From Mycobacteriaceae bacterium (GTDB taxonomy: Bacteria; Actinomycetota; Actinomycetes; Mycobacteriales; Mycobacteriaceae), in assembly GCA_019242135.1 (NCBI GenBank), contig JAFAWC010000452.1, positions 1 through 7,072 on the forward strand: a DNA stretch of 7,072 bases. The letters run 5' to 3'. The stretch's first letter is position 1, and every line of letters starts with the position of its first letter. Shown here piece after piece: positions 1-7,072 of the stretch. A program made the position numbers and the translations under genes. Under the pieces are notes generated by a model. It ran no database searches and was not told where the DNA came from. It saw only the letters and a program-made list of their open reading frames with translations.

Positions 1-1
1 C

Positions 2-721
2 CGTCGGCCTGCGCTGGCGGCGGTGCGCGCCGACTACGACCGGGTCGTGCGTCAGCGGACCGCCCTGCTCAAGACCGCAGCCGGGCAGCGGCCGCGGGAC
101 GCGGGACTGCTGCACACGTTAGACGTCTGGGACGGTCACCTTGCCGACCACGGTGGCCGGCTGTTGTCCGCGCGCGTCGAATTGGTTAATCAGCTTCGGC
201 CCGAGGTGGCGAAGGCCTACGAGTTGCTCGCACCCGGGTCGTGGGCCGCCGATCTCGGATATCGCAGCAGTATCGATGGCCAGTTGCACGCCGGCGGCGA
301 CCGGGCGCAGTTCGAGGCCGCTCTGCTCGACGCGCTGACGAACCGCCGGGACGCCGAACTTGACCGCGGGGTTTGTTTGGTCGGGCCGCACCGTGACGAT
401 CTGGAGCTCACTCTCGGCGGGCAGCTGGCCAAAGGATTTGCGTCCCATGGCGAGTCGTGGTCGATGGCATTGTCGTTGCGGTTGGCGGCCTACGAGTTGT
501 TGCGCTCTGACGGCACGGATCCCGTGCTGTTGCTCGATGACGTGTTCGCCGAGCTGGACACTGCACGTCGGCAGGCGCTGGCCACGGTCGTCGGCTCGGC
601 GCAGCAGGTTCTGGTGACAGCAGCTGTCCCCGAAGACATCCCACCAGGCCTTGGTGGGCGTCGGATCACGATCGAATTGTCCGAAGACGACCACGGCAGG
701 ATGTCGGTGCTGAGCCCATGA
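2..721 (+). CDS. recF: RecF, DNA replication/repair ATPase (5' truncated)
   Basis: RecF is an SMC/ABC-like ATPase that binds gapped DNA and helps load RecA with RecO/RecR at damaged forks in the cytoplasm. The frame is open from base 2, so the start codon, Walker A motif and about the first third of the protein lie upstream; 239 codons remain of a family length near 380. Visible motifs are GPHRDD at 383-400 (conserved in RecF), the ABC signature SHGES at 443-457, Walker B (VLLLDD, 524-541) and the following D-loop VFAELD. The helical region before GPHRDD includes [17 protein letters not shown], typical of the RecF lid/arm. The C-terminus resembles M. tuberculosis RecF, ending MSVLSP. The stop codon overlaps the dciA start in an ATGA. 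Motifs are seen directly; the activity is inferred from the family. I see no frameshift. Confidence 0.96.
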   Translation, partial: RRPALAAVRADYDRVVRQRTALLKTAAGQRPRDAGLLHTLDVWDGHLADHGGRLLSARVELVNQLRPEVAKAYELLAPGSWAADLGYRSSIDGQLHAGGDRAQFEAALLDALTNRRDAELDRGVCLVGPHRDDLELTLGGQLAKGFASHGESWSMALSLRLAAYELLRSDGTDPVLLLDDVFAELDTARRQALATVVGSAQQVLVTAAVPEDIPPGLGGRRITIELSEDDHGRMSVLSP

Positions 722-1281
722 CCGACGACTCGGTGCCCGACCCCGCCCAGCAGCCCTCTGCCGACCCGGCGATGGATCTCGTACGGCGCACGCTGGAGGA
801 GGCTCGCCGCGCAGCGCGTGCCCAGGGCAAAGACGTCGGCCAGGGCCGCCGTTCGGCGTCGACGCGACGGGTGGCGGGACGAGCACGGGGCGGCCGACGA
901 GCCTGGTCGGGCCCCCGCCCCGACGGCCGCGATCCGCAACTGCTGGGGCAGGCGAGCCGCGATCTCGCCGCCACCCGAGGCTGGTCGCAGCGCGTCGCCG
1001 CGGGCGGGGTGTTCGGCCGGTGGCGAGCGGTCGTTGGCGACCAGATCGCCGACCATGCCTCCCCCACCGCCCTCACCGACAGCGTGTTGCACGTCACGGC
1101 CGAGTCCACGGCCTGGGCGACCCAGCTCCGCATGATGCAAACCCAACTGCTGGCTAAGATCGCGGCCGCGGTGGGCGATGGCGTCGTGATATCGCTGCGG
1201 ATCACCGGCCCGGTCGCCCCGTCATGGCGCAAGGGCCCCCGCCGCGTCGCCGGTCGAGGGCCCCGCGACACCTACGGATAG
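718..1281 (+). CDS. dciA: DciA-type DUF721 replicative helicase-associated protein
   Basis: This 187-aa protein matches the DUF721/DciA family; the M. tuberculosis homologue Rv0004 has the same length and position as I recall. DciA proteins assist loading or activity of the DnaB helicase in bacteria lacking DnaC/DnaI, and Rv0004 is reported to be essential for mycobacterial replication. The N-terminal half is low-complexity and very basic (about residues 28-62, rich in Arg, Ala and Gly), probably disordered and able to bind nucleic acid. The folded DUF721 domain runs from about residue 85 to 165, with [13 protein letters not shown] around W102 and the [11 protein letters not shown] motif around W133. 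A short basic tail follows. The ATG at 718 overlaps the recF stop by four bases and has no strong Shine-Dalgarno, which favours translational coupling. The helicase role is inferred from the family. Confidence 0.93.
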   Translation: MTDDSVPDPAQQPSADPAMDLVRRTLEEARRAARAQGKDVGQGRRSASTRRVAGRARGGRRAWSGPRPDGRDPQLLGQASRDLAATRGWSQRVAAGGVFGRWRAVVGDQIADHASPTALTDSVLHVTAESTAWATQLRMMQTQLLAKIAAAVGDGVVISLRITGPVAPSWRKGPRRVAGRGPRDTYG

Positions 1282-1366
1282 CCCGTCGCTGAGAGCCGTC
1301 TGAACGCGGCGAATCGGTCTCGCAAGCGCTCGGACGCGGGCAGGGTCGCAAAACCCCGCACACGGC

Positions 1367-1379
1367 CATATGAGATATG
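1367..1379. repeat. AT-rich interrupted palindrome CATAT-GAG-ATATG
   Basis: Two 5-bp arms (CATAT at 1367-1371, ATATG at 1375-1379) are perfect reverse complements around a 3-bp centre. They stand out in a high-GC background about 43 bp upstream of the candidate -10 hexamer. It could be a protein-binding site or simply part of an AT-rich promoter-proximal segment. Five-bp arms do occur by chance, so the functional reading is weak. Confidence 0.35.
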
Positions 1380-1411
1380 TAGAAACGCCGCTTCAGAATC
1401 GGTGCTGACGG

Positions 1412-1420
1412 CGGTTACCG
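1412..1420. repeat. CGGTNACCG palindrome, copy 1
   Basis: CGGTTACCG is a 9-bp odd palindrome (arms CGGT and ACCG, central T). It lies immediately upstream of the candidate -10 hexamer at 1422. It is the exact reverse complement of the element at 1445-1453, so the two are both an inverted-repeat pair and, because each is itself palindromic, two copies of one site. A repressor or activator half-site pair is a reasonable inference; no known regulator motif is claimed. Confidence 0.45.
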
Positions 1421-1421
1421 G

Positions 1422-1427
1422 TAGACT
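1422..1427 (+). promoter_or_regulatory. Candidate -10 hexamer (TAGACT) for the gyrBA operon
   Basis: TAGACT fits the mycobacterial housekeeping -10 pattern TANNNT and lies 66 bp upstream of the gyrB start. It would give a leader of roughly 58-62 nt. There is no good -35 at 17-18 bp upstream (sequence near 1399-1404 is TCGGTG), which is common in mycobacterial promoters but lowers confidence. It sits between the two CGGTNACCG elements, so a protein bound to them could block or assist polymerase. This is a pattern match only. Confidence 0.4.
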
Positions 1428-1436
1428 CGTGACTGA

Positions 1437-3521
<2,085 letters not shown>

Positions 3522-3535
3522 CGAAACCACAAATC

Positions 3536-3543
3536 GAGAGAAG
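3536..3543 (+). promoter_or_regulatory. Ribosome-binding site of gyrA
   Basis: GAGAGAAG is a moderate purine-rich Shine-Dalgarno 10 nt before the ATG at 3554, within the 32-nt gyrB-gyrA gap. The gap contains no promoter or terminator that I can see, supporting co-transcription. Confidence 0.55.
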
Positions 3544-3553
3544 CCGAGACACG

Positions 3554-6070
3554 ATGACTGATACCACGTTGCCGCCTGGTGACGACTCGGTCGACCGCGT
3601 CGAACCGGTCGACATCCAGCAGGAGATGCAGCGCAGCTACATCGATTACGCGATGAGCGTGATCGTGGGCCGCGCACTCCCCGAGGTCCGCGACGGCCTC
3701 AAGCCGGTGCACCGGCGCGTGCTGTATGCGATGTTCGACTCCGGCTTCCGCCCGGACCGCAGCCACGCGAAATCCGCTCGCTCCGTTGCTGAAACGATGG
3801 GCAATTATCACCCGCACGGCGACGCGTCGATCTATGACACGCTGGTGCGGATGGCGCAGCCATGGTCGCTGCGTTATCCGTTGGTGGACGGCCAGGGCAA
3901 CTTCGGCTCGCCGGGCAACGACCCGCCCGCCGCCATGAGATACACCGAAGCCCGCCTCACTCCCCTGGCTATGGAGATGCTTCGCGAAATCGACGAAGAG
4001 ACAGTCGATTTCATTCCGAACTACGATGGTCGCGTCCAGGAGCCGACAGTTCTGCCAAGCAGGTTCCCCAACCTGCTGGCGAACGGATCCGGCGGCATCG
4101 CGGTCGGCATGGCCACCAACATTCCGCCGCACAATCTGCGCGAACTCGCGCAGGCGGTGTTTTGGTGCCTGGAGAATTACGATGCTGATGAGGAGAAGAC
4201 GCTCAAGGCCGTGATGAAACGGGTGAAGGGTCCCGATTTCCCCACCGCAGGCTTGATCGTTGGGTCGCAAGGAATTACCGAGGCCTACACCACCGGCCGG
4301 GGCTCGGTCCGCATGCGCGGAGTCGCGGAGATCGAGGAAGACAACAGGGGCCGCACTTCGCTCGTCATCACCGAGTTGCCGTATCAGGTCAACCACGACA
4401 ACTTCATCACGTCGATCGCCGAGCAGGTCCGCGACGGCAAGCTCAGCGGCATCGCCAACATCGAGGATCAGGGCAGCGAGCGCGTCGGTATCCGAATCGT
4501 CATCGAGCTCAAGCGCGATGCCGTCGCCAAGGTGGTCCTGAACAACCTCTACAAGCACACCCAGCTGCAGACGAGCTTCGGCGCGAACATGCTCGCGATC
4601 GTCGACGGCGTCCCACGCACGCTGCGTCTCGATCAGCTGATCCGCCACTACGTCGACCACCAGCTCGACGTCATCGTGCGCCGCACCACCTATCGGTTGC
4701 GCAAGGCCAACGAGCGCGCCCACATCCTGCGCGGCCTCGTCAAGGCACTCGACGCGCTCGACGAGGTGATCGTGCTGATCCGGGCCTCGCAAACGGTCGA
4801 CGACGCGCGGGCCGGCTTGATCGAACTTCTCGACATTGACGAGATCCAGGCGCAGGCGATCCTCGACATGCAGCTGCGTCGCCTCGCGGCCCTGGAGCGT
4901 CAGCGCATCATCGACGATCTGGCCAAGATCGAAGCGGAGATCGCCGACCTGGAGGACATCCTCGCCAAGCCGGAGCGCCAGCGGGCCATCGTGCGCGACG
5001 AGCTCAAAGAGATCGCGGACAAGCACGGCGACGATCGGCGCACCCGGATTGTCGCGGCCGACGGCGAGGTCTCCGACGAGGACCTCATCGCCCGCGAGGA
5101 CGTGGTTGTCACGATCACCGAGACCGGCTACGCCAAGCGCACCAAAACCGATCTGTACCGCAGCCAAAAGCGCGGCGGGAAAGGCGTCCAGGGTGCCGGG
5201 CTCAAGCAGGACGACATCGTCAACCACTTCTTTGTCTGCTCCACCCACGATTGGATCCTGTTCTTCACCACCCAGGGCCGGGTGTATCGCGCGAAGGCCT
5301 ACGACCTGCCCGAGGCGTCGCGCATCGCGCGCGGCCAGCACGTCGCGAACCTGCTGGCGTTCCAGCCCGAAGAGCGCATCGCGCAGGTGATCCAGATCCG
5401 CGGCTATGAGGACGCGCTGTACCTGGTGCTGGCCACCCGCAACGGCCTGGTGAAGAAGTCGAAGCTGAGCGACTTCGACTCCAACCGCTCAGGGGGCATC
5501 GTCGCGATCAATCTCCGGAACGGCGACGAGCTGGTCGGCGCGGTGCTGTGCTCGGCCGACGACGACCTGCTGCTGGTGTCGGCCAAGGGCCAGTCGATCC
5601 GGTTCACGGCCAGCGACGAGGCCCTGCGTCCCATGGGCCGGGCCACGTCAGGCGTGCAGGGCATGCGGTTCAACACCGACGATGTGCTGCTCTCGCTGAA
5701 CGTGGTCCGCGAGGGCACATATCTGCTGGTTGCGACCTCCGGAGGGTACGCCAAGCGCACCGCCATCGAGGAGTATCCGGTGCAGGGGCGCGGTGGTAAA
5801 GGGGTGCTGACCGTTCAGTACGACCGCCGCCGTGGCACGCTGGTGGGAGCGTTGGTGGTCGACGATGACACCGAGTTGTACGCGATCACCTCGGGCGGCG
5901 GCGTGATCCGCACTGCCGCCCGGCAGGTCCGCAAGGCCGGGCGCCAGACCAAGGGAGTCCGATTGATGAACCTGGGCCAGGGCGACACACTAGTTGCCAT
6001 TGCACGCAACGCCGAGGAAGGCGTCAGCGCCGACAACGCCGCGGACGCCGAGCCGGACTCGACCACGTAA
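3554..6070 (+). CDS. gyrA: DNA gyrase subunit A
   Basis: GyrA is the DNA breakage-reunion and wrapping subunit of gyrase. The 838-aa protein starts at ATG with MTDTTLPP, as in M. tuberculosis, but has one extra residue near position 9, shifting numbering by +1. The winged-helix domain has the catalytic Y130 in [10 protein letters not shown]. The quinolone-resistance region reads HGDASIYDT with A91, S92 and D95 (TB A90, S91, D94), all the susceptible-type residues, and T96 at the naturally variable TB position 95. The C-gate coiled coil is around 435-495. An acidic EF-hand-like stretch (503-515) follows. The beta-pinwheel C-terminal domain carries the canonical GyrA-box QKRGGKGV at 538-545 and a second box QGRGGKGV at 744-751, as described in M. 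tuberculosis. There is no intein. A short acidic tail ends in DSTT. Confidence 0.99.
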   Translation: MTDTTLPPGDDSVDRVEPVDIQQEMQRSYIDYAMSVIVGRALPEVRDGLKPVHRRVLYAMFDSGFRPDRSHAKSARSVAETMGNYHPHGDASIYDTLVRMAQPWSLRYPLVDGQGNFGSPGNDPPAAMRYTEARLTPLAMEMLREIDEETVDFIPNYDGRVQEPTVLPSRFPNLLANGSGGIAVGMATNIPPHNLRELAQAVFWCLENYDADEEKTLKAVMKRVKGPDFPTAGLIVGSQGITEAYTTGRGSVRMRGVAEIEEDNRGRTSLVITELPYQVNHDNFITSIAEQVRDGKLSGIANIEDQGSERVGIRIVIELKRDAVAKVVLNNLYKHTQLQTSFGANMLAIVDGVPRTLRLDQLIRHYVDHQLDVIVRRTTYRLRKANERAHILRGLVKALDALDEVIVLIRASQTVDDARAGLIELLDIDEIQAQAILDMQLRRLAALERQRIIDDLAKIEAEIADLEDILAKPERQRAIVRDELKEIADKHGDDRRTRIVAADGEVSDEDLIAREDVVVTITETGYAKRTKTDLYRSQKRGGKGVQGAGLKQDDIVNHFFVCSTHDWILFFTTQGRVYRAKAYDLPEASRIARGQHVANLLAFQPEERIAQVIQIRGYEDALYLVLATRNGLVKKSKLSDFDSNRSGGIVAINLRNGDELVGAVLCSADDDLLLVSAKGQSIRFTASDEALRPMGRATSGVQGMRFNTDDVLLSLNVVREGTYLLVATSGGYAKRTAIEEYPVQGRGGKGVLTVQYDRRRGTLVGALVVDDDTELYAITSGGGVIRTAARQVRKAGRQTKGVRLMNLGQGDTLVAIARNAEEGVSADNAADAEPDSTT

Positions 6071-6074
6071 GGAG
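6069..6074 (+). promoter_or_regulatory. Ribosome-binding site of the DUF3566 gene
   Basis: AAGGAG overlaps the last two bases of the gyrA stop codon and lies 6 nt before the GTG at 6081. It decides the start: a longer frame from 5994 would overlap gyrA and lacks such a site, while the GTG gives an N-terminus (MSSPNEPG) like that of the M. tuberculosis homologue as I remember it. Confidence 0.8.
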
Positions 6075-6080
6075 CCCGAG

Positions 6081-6842
6081 GTGAGCTCACCGAATGAGCC
6101 GGGAAACGGCAACGCGCCCTCGCCGTCGGGCCCGGCGCCCGATCGCGGCGAGCTGCCGCCCTGGGAGCGCAGCGCGTCATCGCGGAGCCCTAGGGCCTCG
6201 TCACGACGGCCCGAGACCACTTCGGGTCCGCATCCGGCGCCAACGCTCGATGAGCGGATCAACCGATTCATCTCCGGACCGTCGGCAAGCGGACCAGCAC
6301 CCGAGCCGCCCGCTCCCACCCGCACGGAAGCTCCGGTGACCACCCGCACCGACGCCTTGCGTAGCGAGCTGCCCGATCTGTCCGCACCGAGCGGGCGGCC
6401 GCCGCGGCGCAAGCTGACGACGGGCCGGCCGCCGGCCGAGGCCCCGTCGCGGGCCAGCCGGATGGAGGTCGGCACCCGCACCAGCGGTCCGGTGCGTGCC
6501 ACCATGCAGATTCGCCGCGTCGACCCGTGGAGCGTGCTGAAGGTGTCGCTCGTACTGTCGGTGGCGCTGTTCTTTGTCTGGATGATCGCGGTCGCGTTCC
6601 TGTACCTCGTGCTCGGTGGCATGGGCGTGTGGGCCAAGCTCAACAGCAACGTCGGCGACCTACTGAACAACACCTCGAGCAGCGAACTGGTGTCCAGTGG
6701 GACGATATTCGGCAGTGCCGCACTCATCGGCTTGGTGAACATCGTGCTGTTGACCGCGATGGCAACCGTCGGTGCGTTCATCTACAACCTCACCACCGAC
6801 CTCGTTGGCGGCGTCGAGGTCACGCTGGCCGATCGGGATTAG
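6081..6842 (+). CDS. DUF3566 transmembrane protein (Rv0007-like)
   Basis: This 253-aa protein is homologous to the actinobacterial DUF3566 membrane protein next to gyrA (Rv0007 in M. tuberculosis); its molecular function is not known to me. Residues 1-140 are Pro/Ser/Ala/Arg-rich and probably disordered in the cytoplasm, with islands PPWER (26-30), [10 protein letters not shown] (57-66) and SELPDLS (95-101). The conserved domain opens with MQIRRVDPW (142-150). Two hydrophobic helices follow, about 155-178 and 208-236, separated by a loop containing [12 protein letters not shown]. The C-terminus is VEVTLADRD. There is no signal peptide, and the basic residues before the first helix suggest both ends are cytoplasmic. 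The gene is 10 nt after gyrA and probably shares its transcript. GTG is chosen as start from the Shine-Dalgarno and homologue N-terminus. Family assignment is confident; role is open. Confidence 0.93.
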   Translation: MSSPNEPGNGNAPSPSGPAPDRGELPPWERSASSRSPRASSRRPETTSGPHPAPTLDERINRFISGPSASGPAPEPPAPTRTEAPVTTRTDALRSELPDLSAPSGRPPRRKLTTGRPPAEAPSRASRMEVGTRTSGPVRATMQIRRVDPWSVLKVSLVLSVALFFVWMIAVAFLYLVLGGMGVWAKLNSNVGDLLNNTSSSELVSSGTIFGSAALIGLVNIVLLTAMATVGAFIYNLTTDLVGGVEVTLADRD

Positions 6843-6846
6843 ATCC

Positions 6847-6864
6847 ACCGCCCCAGGGTGCGGT
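6847..6864 (+). other. Small inverted repeat between the DUF3566 gene and tRNA-Ile
   Basis: ACCGC (6847-6851) and GCGGT (6860-6864) form a 5-bp stem with an 8-nt loop, 5 nt after the stop codon. There is no following T-run, so it is at best a weak or non-canonical terminator for the gyr operon. It touches the candidate -10 of the tRNA and could equally be a chance feature. Confidence 0.25.
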
Positions 6865-6869
6865 AATCT
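6864..6869 (+). promoter_or_regulatory. Candidate -10 hexamer (TAATCT) for tRNA-Ile
   Basis: TAATCT fits TANNNT and would start transcription about 18 nt before the tRNA. No good -35 is visible at 17-19 bp upstream (nearest is TTAGAT at 6839-6844). The tRNA may instead, or also, be made from gyr operon read-through. Confidence 0.35.
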
Positions 6870-6893
6870 CGTCGCTCGGTCCTACGCAGGTAT

Positions 6894-6967
6894 GGGGCTA
6901 TAGCTCAGGCGGTTAGAGCGCTTCGCTGATAACGAAGAGGTCGGAGGTTCGAGTCCTCCTAGCCCCA
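6894..6967 (+). tRNA. ileT: tRNA-Ile (anticodon GAT)
   Basis: A complete cloverleaf can be drawn. Acceptor arms GGGGCTA (6894-6900) and TAGCCCC (6960-6966) pair fully, with discriminator A at 6967. The D stem is GCTC/GAGC (6903-6906, 6916-6919). The anticodon stem CTTCG/CGAAG (6921-6925, 6933-6937) encloses the loop CTGATAA with anticodon GAT at 6928-6930, reading Ile AUC and AUU. The T arm is GGAGG-TTCGAGT-CCTCC (6943-6959). The 3' CCA is not encoded (the next bases are CGA), so it must be added by nucleotidyltransferase. Its place after the DUF3566 gene matches ileT in M. tuberculosis, where alaT follows further on, outside this window. Confidence 0.98.
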
Positions 6968-6983
6968 CGAAGAGGTGTCGATC

Positions 6984-7072
6984 ATGAGAAGAACAGTCCT
7001 TCTCCTGCTGGCAGCCATTGCGGTGGTGATACTGATCGTGCGGTCGCGAAACGCCGCTGAGGTCTGGCACAC
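6984..7072 (+). CDS. Small hydrophobic protein, DLW-39-like (3' truncated)
   Basis: A frame opens at ATG 6984 behind GAAGAGG (6969-6975, 8-nt spacing) and stays open to the window end, giving 29 codons. It begins MRRTVLLLLAAIAVVILIVR and continues SRNAAEVWH. This is a basic start, one membrane helix (about residues 4-19), then a basic segment and an acidic/Trp motif. Actinobacteria carry an approximately 39-aa family called DLW-39 of this layout close to tRNA-Ile near gyrA; here EVW would stand where DLW is expected. The family assignment is from memory of layout and position, not from an alignment. Function is unknown. The stop codon lies outside the window. It is too short and truncated for certainty, but the good ribosome-binding site supports it as real. 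Confidence 0.6.
   Translation, partial: MRRTVLLLLAAIAVVILIVRSRNAAEVWH

Noticed and set aside
119..1271. Overlapping minus-strand frames opposite recF and dciA
   Set aside because: They mirror two well-supported + strand genes, are rich in Arg/Pro/Ala/Gly, and lack recognisable motifs.
1282..1360. Possible terminator after dciA
   Set aside because: I looked for a GC stem followed by a T-run and found no stem longer than a few pairs and no T-run.
3522..3553. Internal gyrA promoter in the gyrB-gyrA gap
   Set aside because: The 32-nt gap has no TANNNT hexamer with suitable placement, only the Shine-Dalgarno; operon transcription is simpler.
5994..6080. Longer upstream start for the DUF3566 gene
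   Set aside because: It would overlap gyrA by about 77 bases and has no good ribosome-binding site; AAGGAG before GTG 6081 and the homologue-like N-terminus favour the later start.
6882..7070. Minus-strand frame with GLEPPTSSLSAKRSNRLSY across the tRNA
   Set aside because: This is the familiar spurious product of translating the antisense strand of tRNA genes and has been propagated in databases; the tRNA explains the sequence.

Overview
The window is a conserved stretch of chromosome from just downstream of the replication origin of a mycobacterium (Mycobacterium/Mycolicibacterium type, high GC). The assignment rests on three things. The order recF - dciA (DUF721) - gyrB - gyrA - DUF3566 membrane protein - tRNA-Ile(GAT) matches the mycobacterial dnaA-proximal region. 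The gyrase subunits match M. tuberculosis closely as I remember those sequences, including a Corynebacteriales-type GyrB insert and two GyrA-boxes. The DUF721 protein (187 aa) and GyrB (675 aa) have the lengths I recall for M. tuberculosis. The species cannot be named from this sequence alone; the DUF3566 protein differs enough from M. tuberculosis to suggest a non-tuberculous species.

Layout: 2-721 is the 3' two thirds of recF, its start lying outside the window. It overlaps dciA (718-1281) by the four bases ATGA, so these two are probably translationally coupled at the end of the dnaA-dnaN-recF cluster. A 212-bp gap (1282-1493) follows and should carry the gyrase promoter. It holds a candidate -10 hexamer and an unusual concentration of small palindromes. 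gyrB (1494-3521) and gyrA (3554-6070) form an operon, and a DUF3566 membrane protein gene (6081-6842) follows gyrA after only 10 nt, so it is probably co-transcribed. A 51-nt gap leads to tRNA-Ile(GAT) at 6894-6967. A small hydrophobic ORF, possibly DLW-39-like, begins 16 nt after the tRNA and is cut by the window end. All protein genes and the tRNA are on the + strand.

Functionally this is a DNA replication and topology block. RecF acts at gapped or stalled forks, DciA helps the replicative helicase DnaB, and GyrB/GyrA form the A2B2 gyrase that introduces negative supercoils. The DUF3566 protein has a disordered N-terminus and two membrane segments, and its function is unknown to me.

I found no mobile element, CRISPR array, intein or novel gene system. 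The gyrA catalytic-tyrosine site, where some mycobacteria carry an intein, is uninterrupted. The observations most worth following are the paired CGGTNACCG palindromes around the candidate gyr promoter, the ribosome-binding site almost abutting the tRNA 3' end, and conserved short motifs in the disordered part of the DUF3566 protein.
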